7,456 nt of DNA from NCBI GenBank assembly GCA_946631345.1, contig CAMPAA010000161.1, forward strand, positions 1-7,456, given 5' to 3'. Source of the DNA: an uncultured Verrucomicrobiota bacterium. Lineage in GTDB: Bacteria > Verrucomicrobiota > Kiritimatiellia > RFP12 > UBA1067. A program made the position numbers and the translations under genes. Below the pieces are notes generated by a model, which did not search any database, was not told where the DNA came from, and worked only from the letters and a program-made list of their open reading frames with translations. Below, in pieces: positions 5,615 to 7,456 of this stretch (positions are counted from its first letter, which is position 1; the number at the start of each line of letters is the position of its first letter).

Positions 5615-7132
5615 ATGTTCAAATATGACCTCATCGTACCCCTTGGCTACGCCTGCAGCTGCTCGCAGATTCTGCGACGTGCAGGATTGCAGCTCGCGTC
5701 TTTCCCGTGGGACTGGGTCGGCGTTCCTCCGCCATCCGAGAGGTGCCGGCTCATATGCACCGGCTTCAAGGGCTGGATGAACCTCGAAGACCTCAAATGG
5801 GCCGGCAAGAACGACACCTTCGGCCATGAAGAGGTGCGCAACGCGCGCACCGGTCTCATAATCATGCACGACTTCGCCGCAGGCAAGACCATCGAAGAGC
5901 AGTATCCGGCAATCACCGCCAAATACGAACGACGCATCGCGCGCCTCGACAGGCTGCTAAACGAATCGCGCCGCGTGCTGCTCGTCCACATCGAAACACC
6001 TGTCTCTCCTGGACTTCTGCCGCCCGAGGACTGCCGCAAGGCGATGGAGACGATGTCGGCAAAGTATCCAGGCGCAAAATTCGATTTCCTTCTCGTAAGC
6101 CTGGAGCCGGGGCGCGCCATCGAAGACCGGGTCGACGAAACTCCGCTTCCAGGCGTGCGCCGCATAGCCTTCGACTTCAAGGCGCGCGCAGCCGACGCCC
6201 CCGCCTACGGGATTGAGATCGACATGGTCGCAAACCTCCTGAAGAGGGAGTACAGTGTACGGGACTATCGCACAAAGGACGAGATCGCGGCGTTCCGCAA
6301 GGCGCGAACAAAGAAGCGCGGGCAGAAACTGGCCCGGAAGATGGACGCCCTCGGTGCCGATACCCAGCTGCAGTACTGGCTCTTCCGCCTGCGCCGCTCG
6401 TTCCGGCATGCGCTCTGCCATGTGGGACCGAGCGCCGTCCGCGCGCGGATGCGCCAGCACAGGTACGCGCAGATAGTCCCGCTCGGCATGAACTGCGATG
6501 TGGCGTTCCGGTTCTACTGCCGCTGGGGGTTCGTGGATTCTTCGCTCTTTGCATGGGCGAACGCAAAGGACCTCGCCACCCTTACGGCGGCGCTTGCGCA
6601 GGTGGATGCCATCGCCGACGGCAGGTTCGAGGTCAGCGAAAGCTCGCGCATGTGGCGGCATGTCGACACGGGCGTGATGTTCCACGGAAGACTCAACTGG
6701 GACGAAAACACCGGTATGCCACAGCAGACGGAACTCGACAAGGACCTCGCCGACCTCCGTGAACGCCTGCGGCATCTCGCGGCGAAGCTTCACCGGTACC
6801 TTGAGAACGACGAAGAGACGCTGATCGTCCACAGGCTCGCGGATTCAGACGCATCCGCGCCAGATGTCGCCAAGCGGCTCAGCGCACTGGAAGACGCGAT
6901 CAATCGCCTCGGCGCAAAGAACTGGAAGCTGCTCGTCATCTGCCAGTCGGCCGATCTCGTGAAAATGCCACCGCCGTCAGACAGCATGGTCTTCCGGTGC
7001 GTCAAGGCGTTCAACCCGATGGCGAAAGTCACCCACAAGGATCGCGGAGACCCCGTTGGATGGAACGCGATCTTCACCGAGTTCGCACCGGCCAGACTTC
7101 TGCCGAAGAGTCATGCTTTCAAGTTCGAATAG
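5615..7132 (+). CDS. Tandem two-domain DUF1796-like protein (putative papain-like cysteine peptidase)
   Basis: The 505-residue product contains two diverged copies of a DUF1796-like unit. Copy one (about 1-215) opens YDLIVPLGYAC with C14, then FPWDW (30-34), and has a His in IIMHDF (H85). Copy two (about 284-500) opens YAQIVPLGMNC with C294, then LFAWA, and has a matching His in VMFHGRL (H357). The Cys-to-His distances are 71 and 63 residues. A strongly basic, probably helical linker (about 225-283) joins them. DUF1796 is annotated as a putative papain-like cysteine peptidase and often lies among glycosyltransferase genes; its biochemical role is not established, so a function in polysaccharide assembly here is inference from position. 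No signal peptide or membrane segment is seen, suggesting a cytoplasmic protein. ATG 5615 is chosen because the repeat homology begins there; a GTG at 5552 would add 21 residues of no apparent homology. The glycosyltransferase starts 13 bases after its stop, so the two are probably cotranscribed. Confidence 0.8.
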   Translation: MFKYDLIVPLGYACSCSQILRRAGLQLASFPWDWVGVPPPSERCRLICTGFKGWMNLEDLKWAGKNDTFGHEEVRNARTGLIIMHDFAAGKTIEEQYPAITAKYERRIARLDRLLNESRRVLLVHIETPVSPGLLPPEDCRKAMETMSAKYPGAKFDFLLVSLEPGRAIEDRVDETPLPGVRRIAFDFKARAADAPAYGIEIDMVANLLKREYSVRDYRTKDEIAAFRKARTKKRGQKLARKMDALGADTQLQYWLFRLRRSFRHALCHVGPSAVRARMRQHRYAQIVPLGMNCDVAFRFYCRWGFVDSSLFAWANAKDLATLTAALAQVDAIADGRFEVSESSRMWRHVDTGVMFHGRLNWDENTGMPQQTELDKDLADLRERLRHLAAKLHRYLENDEETLIVHRLADSDASAPDVAKRLSALEDAINRLGAKNWKLLVICQSADLVKMPPPSDSMVFRCVKAFNPMAKVTHKDRGDPVGWNAIFTEFAPARLLPKSHAFKFE

Positions 7133-7145
7133 GGGGCAAGCCATC

Positions 7146-7456
7146 ATGAAGAGAACGGAGAAAGACCTCATCGTGGTGCGCGTGGACGGGGGCATTTGCT
7201 CCCAGATAAACTTCATCGCGCTTGGGTACGCCGTCGGCAAGGCTCTCGGCGGCAAGGTGCGGGTCAAGTACGATCTCAGCTGGTTCAGGGATAACGGCAA
7301 GGATTTCAACGGCCGCTTTGTGCGCAACTGGGATTTTCCGGCCACATTCCCCGACCTGCCGGTCGAAGAGGCGACGGAGGAGGAGATCGCAGCCGTTAAA
7401 CGCCGCCGCGCCCTCGACTGCTCCGAGATATCCGACCTTGCGTACATAACCGCGCC
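7146..7456 (+). CDS. Glycosyltransferase family 11-like (alpha-1,2-fucosyltransferase-like), 3' end missing
   Basis: The first 103 residues are present and the frame is still open at the window end; family members usually have about 290-310 residues. The N-terminus IVVRVDGGICSQINF (residues 9-23) matches the opening strand and Gly-rich loop of family 11 fucosyltransferases, normally GGLGNQMFQYA, here with C-S-Q in place of G-N-Q. The next segments, VKYDLSWF and FVRNWDFPATFP, resemble a subgroup found in capsule and O-antigen loci. The catalytic HxR-type motif of the family lies further on and cannot be seen. Such enzymes usually transfer fucose from GDP-fucose to surface glycans in the cytoplasm, but donor and acceptor cannot be read from this fragment. 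The ATG has a GGGGG ribosome binding site 9 bases upstream that overlaps the preceding stop codon, showing close coupling with the DUF1796 gene. Confidence 0.75.
   Translation, partial: MKRTEKDLIVVRVDGGICSQINFIALGYAVGKALGGKVRVKYDLSWFRDNGKDFNGRFVRNWDFPATFPDLPVEEATEEEIAAVKRRRALDCSEISDLAYITA

Noticed and set aside
5500..5628. Plus-strand 42-codon ORF beginning MNAKLILAKY and ending inside the DUF1796 start
   Set aside because: It has only a weak upstream site and no recognisable sequence, and it would cover the predicted promoter at 5599-5607.
5957..6832. Minus-strand 291-codon open frame
   Set aside because: It is antisense to the DUF1796 gene, whose repeat structure shows the plus strand is coding; the translation has no recognisable domain.
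1..7456. CRISPR array, insertion sequence, tRNA or phase-variable simple repeat
   Set aside because: No regularly spaced repeats, transposase motifs, tRNA-like cloverleaf or long homopolymer or short-unit tract in a coding start was seen on either strand by eye.

Overview
The window holds two gene modules that diverge from a roughly 480-base intergenic region. The left and middle part (about 1-5275) is a minus-strand operon encoding a type I restriction-modification system of the EcoAI/EcoEI (type IB-like) kind, in the transcription order hsdR, hsdM, hsdS. The right part (about 5599-7456) is a plus-strand operon. It starts with a protein made of two tandem DUF1796-like (putative papain-like cysteine peptidase) domains and continues into a partial glycosyltransferase resembling family 11 alpha-1,2-fucosyltransferases. 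Both ends are cut: hsdS runs off at base 1 and the glycosyltransferase runs off at base 7456.

The restriction operon looks intact as far as it can be seen. HsdR has its nuclease motif and its helicase motifs. HsdM has the AdoMet-binding and NPPF catalytic motifs. The visible HsdS has its first target-recognition domain and both ends of the internal repeat that marks the two-half layout of specificity subunits. The hsdM stop and hsdS start overlap as ATGA, and hsdM begins 15 bases after hsdR ends, so all three are probably made from one transcript. The likely promoter is an extended -10 element (TGGTATAAT) at 5267-5275, with a leader of about 130 bases before hsdR.

The intergenic region carries no convincing gene. 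It does carry compact structure: a GATTGGTT tandem repeat, three short perfect inverted repeats and a four-run G-quadruplex motif on the minus strand (5453-5484). A second TGGTATAAT lies only 7 bases before the best start codon of the DUF1796 gene, which suggests a leaderless or nearly leaderless transcript.

The right-hand genes look like the edge of a surface-polysaccharide (capsule, O-antigen or exopolysaccharide) locus. The two modules differ in composition by hand-counted sample lines: about 50% GC in hsdR, about 55-67% in the DUF1796 gene, and about 44% in the hsdS recognition domain. They were probably assembled from different sources. The organism cannot be named from this window; it is a bacterium of moderately high GC, and an uncultured host-associated or environmental lineage is only a guess. 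I see no mobile element, tRNA, rRNA or CRISPR array.
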